Part shown: piece after piece, positions 23,936 through 31,317 of the stretch
How positions within the stretch are numbered: the first letter of the stretch is position 1
Layout: every line of letters starts with the position of its first letter
NCBI GenBank assembly: GCA_007133495.1
Contig: SLMS01000011.1
Coordinates: 1-32,140, forward strand
Reading direction: 5' to 3'
From: Candidatus Sumerlaeota bacterium
GTDB taxonomy: Bacteria; Sumerlaeota; Sumerlaeia; SLMS01
Length of the DNA: 32,140 bases
The notes under the pieces: generated by a model
The model's database searches: none
What the model was told of the DNA's origin: nothing
Seen by the model: only the letters and a program-made list of their open reading frames with translations
Program-made: the position numbers and the translations under genes

Positions 23936-25099
23936 ATGATCGACTGGCTATGCTCCCTCATCCCCGCGGACTCGCAATGGTCCTTCCTCCGCGTGCTGAA
24001 CTACGTGTCTGTACGCGCGGCGCTGGCCCTTGGGTTCGCGTTCGTCTTCTGCCTTGTGGTGGGGGACCGGGTGATCGAGCGCCTGCGCCGGCTCCAGGCT
24101 GTCCAGTACGTCCGCGTCAGCTCCGGGGAGAACGCCGTCAGCCTGCACGAAATGCACTCCCACAAGGGCGGCGTGCCCACGATGGGCGGCGTGCTGATTC
24201 TCGGCGCGGTGGTGTTTGCCGCCTTGATGTTTGGCCAGCTCAGCCAGCCGGCGCTCTGGCTCTGCCTGCTGGCGGCAGCCGGCTTCGCCGCCATCGGCAT
24301 GAGGGACGACTATCTCAAGGTCGTGCAGCGCAACTCCCACGGCCTCTCTGCCCCGCGCAAGCTCCTCGCCCAGGTGCTGCTCGCCGGCGCCTTCGCGCTC
24401 CTCTTTGTCTATCTCTTTCCCTCCATCGTGCAGTACGAGGTGGCCGGCCCGGGCAACCCCGGCCCAGGCGTGAAGATGGAAGGCCCGGACTTCCTGATCG
24501 TCCCCTTCTTCAAGTTCGTAACCATCTCCCTCGGCGTGCTGTTCATCCCCTTTGTTGTGATCGTCCTGACCGGGACAAGCAACGCGGTGAACCTCACCGA
24601 CGGGCTGGACGGCCTCGCCACGGGCGTCACGATCTCCGCCGCGCTCTGCTTCGCCCTGGTCGCCTACCTGGCCGGCCGGGTGGACGCTTCAGCCTATCTG
24701 TATATCCCCTACCTGCAAGGGGGCGGAGAGCTGACGGTGATGCTCGCCGCGCTCGTCGGCGCCTGCTTTGGCTTCCTGTGGTTCAACGCACACCCCGCGC
24801 AGGTCTTCATGGGCGATACGGGCTCGATGATGCTCGGCGGAATGCTGGGCGCGGTGGCACTCCTGGTGAAGCACGAATTCCTGCTGCTGATCGCCGGAGG
24901 CATCTTCGTGGCCGAAGCGCTCAGCGTCATCCTGCAGGTCGGCTCCTACAAGCTGCGCGGCAAGCGCATCTTCCGCATGGCGCCCCTGCACCATCACTTC
25001 GAGCGCGGCGGCATGGCCGAGAGCAAGATCATCGCCCGCTTCTGGATCATCTCCGCCCTGCTCGCGCTGGCCGGACTGATGACACTCAAGATACGATGA
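23936..25099 (+). CDS. mraY: Phospho-MurNAc-pentapeptide transferase MraY
   Basis: 387 aa with about ten TM helices. Start ATG 23936, six bases after murF; a G-rich stretch (AAGGGGGAC) 13-20 bases upstream may serve as ribosome site. Family motifs are EMHSHKGGVPTMGGVLI, GMRDDYLK (metal-binding Asp pair), SNAVNLTDGLDGLATG, FMGDTGSMMLGG and the loop MAPLHHHFERGGMAESK. It transfers phospho-MurNAc-pentapeptide to undecaprenyl phosphate to make lipid I. The length is a little above E. coli MraY (360), owing to a longer first periplasmic loop and a loop near 150-180. A 117-base gap follows. Confidence 0.97.
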   Translation: MIDWLCSLIPADSQWSFLRVLNYVSVRAALALGFAFVFCLVVGDRVIERLRRLQAVQYVRVSSGENAVSLHEMHSHKGGVPTMGGVLILGAVVFAALMFGQLSQPALWLCLLAAAGFAAIGMRDDYLKVVQRNSHGLSAPRKLLAQVLLAGAFALLFVYLFPSIVQYEVAGPGNPGPGVKMEGPDFLIVPFFKFVTISLGVLFIPFVVIVLTGTSNAVNLTDGLDGLATGVTISAALCFALVAYLAGRVDASAYLYIPYLQGGGELTVMLAALVGACFGFLWFNAHPAQVFMGDTGSMMLGGMLGAVALLVKHEFLLLIAGGIFVAEALSVILQVGSYKLRGKRIFRMAPLHHHFERGGMAESKIIARFWIISALLALAGLMTLKIR

Positions 25100-25178
25100 A
25101 AAAGGAGGTATAGACACACAACGCCGACCATTTGTTAGGGCAAACCGCACGCAGCTACCCGCTCCCGCAGGTCTTGCC

Positions 25179-25205
25179 GTTCCAGTTCCCATTCTGCTGT
25201 TCCCG
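25179..25205 (+). repeat. GTTCC-type repeat in the mraY-murD gap, related to that before ftsI
   Basis: GTTCCAGTTCCCATTCTGCT followed by GTTCCCG. It matches 18552-18578 at 23 of 27 positions. The element ends directly at the murD ribosome site (GGAGG). Upstream in the same gap, AAAAAGGAGG just after the mraY stop looks like a strong ribosome site with no start codon in reach. Confidence 0.5.
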
Positions 25206-25216
25206 GAGGTCCCAAA

Positions 25217-26596
25217 ATGACGGAAAATCGCCCCTTCCCGTTCTCCCGCGTCTGCGTATTCGGTGCTGCCCGTTCCGGCGTGGGTGCCATGTATCTGCTA
25301 CGCCATCACCAGGTGGACGTGACACTCGTGGACGAGCGCCCGCCCATGGAGTTCCGCTCGCTCATGCGGCGCATCAAGCGCCTTTTCGTGACCGCGCACT
25401 TCGGCCCCATCAAGGGCGACGTGCTCCGCGGCTGCCAGGCCATCGTCGTCTCTCCCGGCATCCCGCTCTCCCACCCCCTCGTGCAGGAGGCCATGGACCG
25501 GGAGCTGGCCGTCATCTCCGAGGTCGAGCTCGCCTCCTACTTCGCCAAAGCGCCCATCGTCGCCATCACCGGCACAAACGGCAAAACCACCACCACCACC
25601 CTCATGGGCCAGATGGTGGCCGACGCCGGATTCAACGCCGTGGTGGCGGGAAACATCGGCCGTTCGTTCTCCGATGCCATCGTCTCCTCCCAGGAGGACG
25701 GCCGGCCGACGATGCTCGTCACGGAAATCTCCAGCTTCCAGCTCGAATCCATCGAAGAGTTCCACCCCCACGTCGGCGCCATCCTCAACATCAGCCGCGA
25801 CCACGTGGACCGCTACCCCACCATGCGCGAGTACATCGACGCGAAGTTTCAGATCACCCTCAATCAGGACGAGGACGACTTCCTCGTCCTCAACGAGGAC
25901 GATCCCATCGTCATGAAACTCGCCGAGGACACCGCCGCACAGGTCTATACCTTCTCCCTCACCAAGGAGGTCGAGCAGGGCGCCTTCGTCGCCGACGGCC
26001 GCATTTACCTTGCCGAAGACGGTGACATCCAGCCCCTGTGCAACATCACAGACGTGCCGATGCCCGGCTCCCACAACGTCGCCAACACCCTGGCCGCCAT
26101 CGTCATGTCCCGCCGCATCGGAGTCTCCACCGACTCCCTGATCAAGACTCTCGCCAAGTTCAAGGGCGTCGAGCACCGCATCGAGTACGTCGCCACCAGC
26201 AGCGACGGCGTGCAGTTCTACAACGACTCCAAGGCAACCAACGTGGATTCGCTCGAAAAGGCGCTGCTCAGTTTCGACAAGCCCCTGGTGCTCGTCGCCG
26301 GCGGCAAGGACAAGCAATCCGCCTACGAACGCCTCAACTCGCTCATCAAGGAGCGCGTCAAGGGCCTGGTGCTGATCGGCGAGGCACGCCCGCTCATCAA
26401 GAAGGCATGGGGCGGCCTTGTGGACACTCGCGAGGCCGGCTCCATCGAGGAGGCAGTCAAAATCGCTGCCGGAATGGCCCGCGGCGGCGACGTGGTCCTG
26501 CTCTCCCCCGCCTGCGCCAGCTTCGACATGTTTAAGGACTTCGAAGAGCGCGGCGATCACTTCAAGCGCGCCGTGCGCGCCTACGTGGAGCACTGA
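25217..26596 (+). CDS. murD: UDP-MurNAc-L-Ala:D-Glu ligase MurD
   Basis: 459 aa; ATG 25217 follows GGAGG at seven bases. The N-terminus is a Rossmann-like uridine domain with VCVFGAARSGVGAMYLL and IVVSPGIPLSHP. The central domain has ITGTNGKTTTTTLMG, EISSFQLESIEEFHP and NISRDHVDRYPT. The C-terminal domain has FYNDSKATNVDSLEKAL, LVAGGKDK and LLSPACASFDMFKDFEERGD. The enzyme adds D-glutamate to UDP-MurNAc-L-Ala. It is the only cluster member besides ftsI preceded by a long gap with repeats, so it may have an extra promoter. Confidence 0.97.
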   Translation: MTENRPFPFSRVCVFGAARSGVGAMYLLRHHQVDVTLVDERPPMEFRSLMRRIKRLFVTAHFGPIKGDVLRGCQAIVVSPGIPLSHPLVQEAMDRELAVISEVELASYFAKAPIVAITGTNGKTTTTTLMGQMVADAGFNAVVAGNIGRSFSDAIVSSQEDGRPTMLVTEISSFQLESIEEFHPHVGAILNISRDHVDRYPTMREYIDAKFQITLNQDEDDFLVLNEDDPIVMKLAEDTAAQVYTFSLTKEVEQGAFVADGRIYLAEDGDIQPLCNITDVPMPGSHNVANTLAAIVMSRRIGVSTDSLIKTLAKFKGVEHRIEYVATSSDGVQFYNDSKATNVDSLEKALLSFDKPLVLVAGGKDKQSAYERLNSLIKERVKGLVLIGEARPLIKKAWGGLVDTREAGSIEEAVKIAAGMARGGDVVLLSPACASFDMFKDFEERGDHFKRAVRAYVEH

Positions 26597-26611
26597 ACCG
26601 GAAACCTGACG

Positions 26612-27796
26612 ATGGACCGCTTCTTCCGCTGCTTCGACAACCCGGGCGCCCTGCTCGCCCTCCTCGTCATGCTCCTCATGGCGATGGGGACGGTCATGAT
26701 GTATAGCGCGAGCGGGGCGCGCGCCGGGACGGAGTCCGCCCGCGTACAGGCCCAGGCGGAATCGCGCGCCGAGGAGGACTTCCGAGTCCATCACAGCACC
26801 TCCTACCTCCAACGCCAGGTCATGTGGGCCGCACTGGGACTTGTGGCCGCGGCCGCGGCCTTCCGCTTCCCGCTCGAACGGCTGGAGAACCTGGCACTGC
26901 CGGTGCTCCTCTTCAGCCTCGTGCTCCTCGTGCTCGTCGTGGCGAGCCCGCTCGGCGTCGAGGCAAAGGGCGCCAAACGATGGCTTGCCGTAGGTCCGTT
27001 TACCATCCAGCCCTCCGAATTCGCCAAAATCGGCATGGTCGTCTATATGGCCAAGTACCTGGCCGACCGCCGCGAGGAGATGCAGAGCTTCCTGCGCGGC
27101 TTCCTCCCCAGCGTGGCCGTCCTCGGCGTCTTCTCCGTCCTGATCGTACTGGAGAAGGACCTCGGGACCATCGTCGTCATGGGGGTGGTGGTGGCCGGCA
27201 TGTGGTGCATGGCTCAGGTGCGCGTGTGGCACCTGGCGTCGCTGCTGGCGCTGGCCATTCCCGCCATCGTCTTCCTGATCTTCCAGCACAGCTACCGCCT
27301 CCACCGCATCCTGGCGATCCTCGACCCCGAAAAGTACGCCACCACCTACGGCCTGCAGCTCAACCAGTCGCTCATTGCGGTCGGCTCCGGCGGCCTTTTC
27401 GGTACCGGCCTCGGACAGAGCATCCAGAAGTACCACTTCCTCCCCGAAGCACACACCGACTTCATCTACGCCATCGTCTGCGAGGAACTCGGCCTGATGG
27501 GCGGCCTTTCGGTCGCCATTCTGTTCCTTGGCTTTGTGTTCCTCGGCTTCGCCATCGCCTACCGCGCGCAGGATTACTTTTCGAGTCTTCTCGCGGCCGG
27601 CCTGACGCTGATCATCGGCTGCGCCGCCTTCATCAACATCTTCGTCGTTCTCGGCCTCGCCCCCACCAAAGGCCTCCCCCTGCCGTTCTTCTCCTACGGC
27701 GGCTCGTCCCTCATCGCCTCGCTCATCTGCGTGGGGCTGCTGATGAACATCGCGAACGATTCACTCGCCCAACGCGGCAGCAAGGAGGAGTTCTGA
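26612..27796 (+). CDS. ftsW: SEDS peptidoglycan glycosyltransferase FtsW
   Basis: 394 aa with about ten TM helices, starting 15 bases after murD with a weak GGAA ribosome site. SEDS motifs are KRWLAVGPFTIQPSEFAKIG, LEKDLGTIVVMGVVV (the catalytic Asp region), LQLNQSLIAVGSGGLFGTGL, FLPEAHTDFIYAIVCEELG and LPLPFFSYGGSSL. FtsW polymerises lipid II at the septum as partner of FtsI. RodA is the alternative family member, but position between murD and murG identifies FtsW. The first periplasmic loop (about 35 residues, with RVQAQAESRAEED) is longer than usual. Confidence 0.96.
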   Translation: MDRFFRCFDNPGALLALLVMLLMAMGTVMMYSASGARAGTESARVQAQAESRAEEDFRVHHSTSYLQRQVMWAALGLVAAAAAFRFPLERLENLALPVLLFSLVLLVLVVASPLGVEAKGAKRWLAVGPFTIQPSEFAKIGMVVYMAKYLADRREEMQSFLRGFLPSVAVLGVFSVLIVLEKDLGTIVVMGVVVAGMWCMAQVRVWHLASLLALAIPAIVFLIFQHSYRLHRILAILDPEKYATTYGLQLNQSLIAVGSGGLFGTGLGQSIQKYHFLPEAHTDFIYAIVCEELGLMGGLSVAILFLGFVFLGFAIAYRAQDYFSSLLAAGLTLIIGCAAFINIFVVLGLAPTKGLPLPFFSYGGSSLIASLICVGLLMNIANDSLAQRGSKEEF

Positions 27797-27799
27797 CCG

Positions 27800-28912
27800 A
27801 TGGAACGCACCGGCCCCTTCCTTGCCATCGCCGCCGGCGGCACCGGAGGGCACATCCTCCCCGGCATCGAGACGGGGCGGGCGCTGCTCGCCTCCGTTCC
27901 CGGCAGCCGCGCCGAGTGGATTTGCGGCGGCCGCGCCATCGAGCAGCGCATCTATACAAGCCACGGCATCGAGCCGGTCCGCCTGCGTGTGGGCACCCAC
28001 CGCGGGCGCGGCCGGACCCTCGTTTCCAAAGCCGAAATGGTGGCCGACACCGGGGCCATGCTGCGCCGCTTGCGCCGCAAACGCCCGGACGCCGTGCTCG
28101 CCTTCGGCGGAGCCGCCTGCGCGCCGGTGATCGCCGCGGCGAAACTGCTCCGCATTCCGATCTTCCTGCACGAATCGAACGCCGTACCCGGCTGCACGAC
28201 GCGCCTGTTCGCGCGCCATGCCCGCCGGGTCTTCCTCGGCATGGGGGGCTTCGAGGCACCGAACGCCGTCCTCACGGGCACTCCGGCGGCCCCGCCCGCG
28301 GAGGAGACGGTCCCAATCGCCAGCCGCGACACCCTCCTTTGCGCCGGCGGAAGCCAGGGCGCCTCCAGCCTGAACGAACTCTTCCTCGCCGTGCTGGCCG
28401 ATCCGCGTATTGCGGAACTGCCATTGCGCTTTCACCTCGTCGCGGGGCCGGGCAAGGGGGAGCCTCCCGTCCCCCCCGGCGTCCCGCGCGAAAAACTGAC
28501 CATCGTGGAGTACGAGACCAACATGGGCAGCGTGCTCGCCCGCACGCGCCTTGCCGTTTCCCGCGCGGGGGCCGGAACCCTCGCCGATCTGGCCGCCCAC
28601 AGCGTGCCGGCCCTCCTTGTTCCGTACCCACACGCGGCGGACGACCATCAGGCAGCCAATGCAGCACACTACGCCGGCCGTGGCGGCGCGGAAACGGTCC
28701 GCGAGGAAAACCTCAACACCGAGGAACTCACGGACCAGCTTTCCCGCCTGCTCGCCTCCGAGGACCGCCTGAACACCATGTCCGAAACGATGGGCGCGCT
28801 TGCGCACCGGGGCGCGGCGCTCCGCGTCGTGGAAACGATTCTGTCCGAACTTGGGGTAAGCGGCGCCACCGCCGGTGCCCGCATACCAGCAGGCACGGGA
28901 GGGACCGCATGA
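27800..28912 (+). CDS. murG: UDP-GlcNAc:lipid I GlcNAc transferase MurG
   Basis: 370 aa; ATG three bases after the ftsW stop, with GGAGGAG just upstream. The glycine-rich donor loop is IAAGGTGGHILPGIETGRAL. The acceptor region is FLHESNAVPGCTTRLFARHA. The C-terminal domain has CAGGSQGASSLNELF, VSRAGAGTLADLAAHSVPAL and LVPYPHAADDHQAANAAHYA, as in GT28 enzymes. MurG converts lipid I to lipid II on the inner face of the membrane. Its stop overlaps the murC ATG by four bases. Confidence 0.97.
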   Translation: MERTGPFLAIAAGGTGGHILPGIETGRALLASVPGSRAEWICGGRAIEQRIYTSHGIEPVRLRVGTHRGRGRTLVSKAEMVADTGAMLRRLRRKRPDAVLAFGGAACAPVIAAAKLLRIPIFLHESNAVPGCTTRLFARHARRVFLGMGGFEAPNAVLTGTPAAPPAEETVPIASRDTLLCAGGSQGASSLNELFLAVLADPRIAELPLRFHLVAGPGKGEPPVPPGVPREKLTIVEYETNMGSVLARTRLAVSRAGAGTLADLAAHSVPALLVPYPHAADDHQAANAAHYAGRGGAETVREENLNTEELTDQLSRLLASEDRLNTMSETMGALAHRGAALRVVETILSELGVSGATAGARIPAGTGGTA

Positions 28913-30357
28913 AAACCACCCCGAATGGAAACGGCACACGGGCCGCATTCCCCGAACCGCTCCGCTCCGTACATTTTCTCGGCATCTGCGGCTCCGGCAT
29001 GAAGCCCCTGGCGCAGGCGCTGCTCGCTCACGGCCTGCACGTAAGCGGCACCGACCCGGATGAGGTCAAGGCCGCCGCCCTGCGCGCTGCCGGAGCCACC
29101 GTCTATACCGTCCATGAGGCCGGCAACATCGGGGCGCCCGACGCCGTCGTCTATTCCTCCGCCATCCCGCCGGACAATCCGGAGATGCTCGCCGCCGCGG
29201 CCCGCAACATCCCCATCTTCCACCGCAGCGAACTCCTCGCCTGGTTCCTCGGCAAGTACGACTCCGCCGTCGTCGCCGGAACCCACGGCAAGACCACCAC
29301 CAGTGCCATGCTGGCCCTGCTCATGGAACGCGCCGGGCTCGACCCGTGGGCCTTCATCGGCGGCCACGTGCCCCACTTCGGCGGAAACTTCCGGGCCGGA
29401 GGCGAACGCTTCGCCGTGGCCGAAGCCGACGAAAGCGACGGCAGCTTCCTCTGCCTTCCCCGCCACCACGCCATCGTGACGAACATCGAGCCCGAGCACC
29501 TGAACTACTGGGGCGACGAGCAGGCGATGGAGCGCGGCTACGACACCTTCACCGCCGGCATTCCCGCCGGAGGGAACTTCGTCGTCTGCCTCGACGATCC
29601 CGGCGTCCGGCGCCTGCTCGAACGCTGTCCCCGCGCACACACCAGCTACGGGATTGAAACCACCGAGGCGGAGTTCCGCGCCGCAAGAGTGAACCTCTTC
29701 GGCCTCGGCTCGTTCTTCGACCTCCTCCACCGGGGCGAGATGCTCGGCCGCGCGCGCCTCGGCGTTCCCGGAAGGCAGAACGTCGCAAACTCCCTCGCCG
29801 CCTTCGCCATGGCCGCCCGATTCGGCGCCGACCTGACGGAGCTCCTCGACGCACTCGCCGACTTCCACGGCGTGGAGCGGCGCTTCACACGCCGCACCGC
29901 CGCCGGCGGCTATCTCCTGATAGACGACTACGCCCACCACCCCACGGAAATACGCGCCACCACCAGAGCCGCGCGCCTACTGGCCGACGAGCGCGGCGGG
30001 CGCCTCATCGCCGTCTTCCAGCCCCATCGCTATACCCGCACCGCAGCGTTTTTCGAGGGGTTCGGCCCCGCACTCGGCCAGGCCGACGAAGTATTCCTCA
30101 CAGAAATACATTCCGCCGGGGAGCCCCCGATAGACGGAGTGACCGGCGAGCGCCTTGCCGAAAGCATCCGCAACGGCCACCGCTCCGCCGTCCCCTTCCT
30201 CCCCACCTTCGACGCCCTGAGAAAACATATCGCCGAGGCAGCAAAAGAGGATGACATTGTTCTGCTCCTCGGTGCAGGGTCGATCACAAAGCTGGCAACC
30301 CTCCTTTCCGTTGCTGCCGAAGAACCCGTTCCCGCTGATGGAGGACTAGCTCGATGA
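28909..30357 (+). CDS. murC: UDP-MurNAc:L-Ala ligase MurC
   Basis: 482 aa from ATG 28909 (ATGA overlap with murG). In the track it is hidden inside a 1177-aa frame whose first part is a shadow of ftsW and murG. The N-terminal loop is VHFLGICGSGMKPLAQALL. The ATP loop is VVAGTHGKTTTSAMLALL. EADESDGSF, NIEPEHLNYW, RFTRRTAAGGYLLIDDYAHH, HPTEIRATTRAAR and FQPHRYTRTAAFFEGF are typical of MurC. It adds L-alanine to UDP-MurNAc. Its own stop overlaps murB by ATGA. Mpl, a related tripeptide ligase, is less likely given its place in the cluster. Confidence 0.96.
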   Translation: MKTTPNGNGTRAAFPEPLRSVHFLGICGSGMKPLAQALLAHGLHVSGTDPDEVKAAALRAAGATVYTVHEAGNIGAPDAVVYSSAIPPDNPEMLAAAARNIPIFHRSELLAWFLGKYDSAVVAGTHGKTTTSAMLALLMERAGLDPWAFIGGHVPHFGGNFRAGGERFAVAEADESDGSFLCLPRHHAIVTNIEPEHLNYWGDEQAMERGYDTFTAGIPAGGNFVVCLDDPGVRRLLERCPRAHTSYGIETTEAEFRAARVNLFGLGSFFDLLHRGEMLGRARLGVPGRQNVANSLAAFAMAARFGADLTELLDALADFHGVERRFTRRTAAGGYLLIDDYAHHPTEIRATTRAARLLADERGGRLIAVFQPHRYTRTAAFFEGFGPALGQADEVFLTEIHSAGEPPIDGVTGERLAESIRNGHRSAVPFLPTFDALRKHIAEAAKEDDIVLLLGAGSITKLATLLSVAAEEPVPADGGLAR

Positions 30358-31304
30358 TTCGCCGCACCCAGTTCGATTCCCTGCTCCGGCTTGCCGGACC
30401 CGGCCTCGACATCCGTCTGGATGCCGACCTCACCCCGCAGACATCGATGCGCATGCACACCCGCGCAGCGGTGCACGCCCATGCCACCTCGCCCAACGGG
30501 CTCATGCGCCTGATGCGCGAATCGAGGCGGCTCGACTCGCCGGCTTTCCTGCTCGGCGGCGGGTGCAATACGCTGTTCGCCACAAGCCGTTTCGACGGAA
30601 TCGTCTTCAGCCTCGGCGGCGACTTCAACCGCCTGGAGTACGCCGGCGGGAACATCGTCCGCGCCGGAGCCGGCGTGAAGCTCGGCCGGATCGTCACCTT
30701 TGCCCGCGAATGCGGCCTGATGGGGCTGGAGTTTCTCACCATGGTCCCGGGCACCGTTGGCGGGGCGCTGGCAGGAAACGCCGGCGCCGGCAACTGGGGC
30801 CTGTGCGACTTCGTGGAAAACGTCATCCTCACCACCCGCGACGGCTTCCTCGCCAACGTCCGCCGCAACCAGTTCCGCTACGGCTACCGCTACTCCGATC
30901 TGCGCGAAGCGATCCTCCTCGAAGCTGAGTTCCGCCTGGAGCCGCTCGACGAAACCGAACGCCGCCGCCGCGTGGAAGAGTACCGCGCAAAAAAAACGAA
31001 CCAGCCCTTCAACGAACCCTCCTCCGGCTGCATCTTCAAAAACCCCAAGGACCCCGAAACCGGCCAGACCATCAGCGCCGGCAAGCTCATCGACGAGTGC
31101 GGCCTCAAGGGCTACACCATCCGGTCCGCCCGCATCTCCGAGCGCCATGCCAACTTTATCGTCAACAACGGCGATTCCTGCGGCGAGGACTTCCTCGCCC
31201 TCATAAACCTCGTCCGCGACATCGTCCATCAGAAGACCGGAATCGAACTCGAACTCGAAGTGCAAATCGTCGGCGGACCGATGAGCAGCGCGATCCTGAC
31301 CTGA
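30354..31304 (+). CDS. murB: UDP-N-acetylenolpyruvoylglucosamine reductase MurB (type II-like)
   Basis: 316 aa. FAD-binding marks are FLLGGGCNTLFATSRFDGIV and GLEFLTMVPGTVGGALAGNA. The catalytic region has FRYGYRYSDLREA and NQPFNEPSSGCIFKNP, where Cys stands at the position of the usual catalytic Ser (GSxFKNP). A Cys variant occurs in many bacterial MurBs. The C-terminus is SAGKLIDECGLKGYTIRSAR, followed by SERHANFIVN. The absence of the E. coli-type extra domain and the KNP context suggest the type II class. It reduces UDP-GlcNAc-enolpyruvate to UDP-MurNAc with NADPH, supplying MurC just upstream. Confidence 0.96.
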   Translation: MIRRTQFDSLLRLAGPGLDIRLDADLTPQTSMRMHTRAAVHAHATSPNGLMRLMRESRRLDSPAFLLGGGCNTLFATSRFDGIVFSLGGDFNRLEYAGGNIVRAGAGVKLGRIVTFARECGLMGLEFLTMVPGTVGGALAGNAGAGNWGLCDFVENVILTTRDGFLANVRRNQFRYGYRYSDLREAILLEAEFRLEPLDETERRRRVEEYRAKKTNQPFNEPSSGCIFKNPKDPETGQTISAGKLIDECGLKGYTIRSARISERHANFIVNNGDSCGEDFLALINLVRDIVHQKTGIELELEVQIVGGPMSSAILT

Positions 31305-31317
31305 AGGAGCGGAACGG

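Noticed and set aside
26824-28908. First two thirds of the 1177-aa plus ORF
   Set aside because: This part is an out-of-frame shadow of ftsW and murG. Only the segment from ATG 28909 (MurC) is genuine, so this is not a fusion gene.
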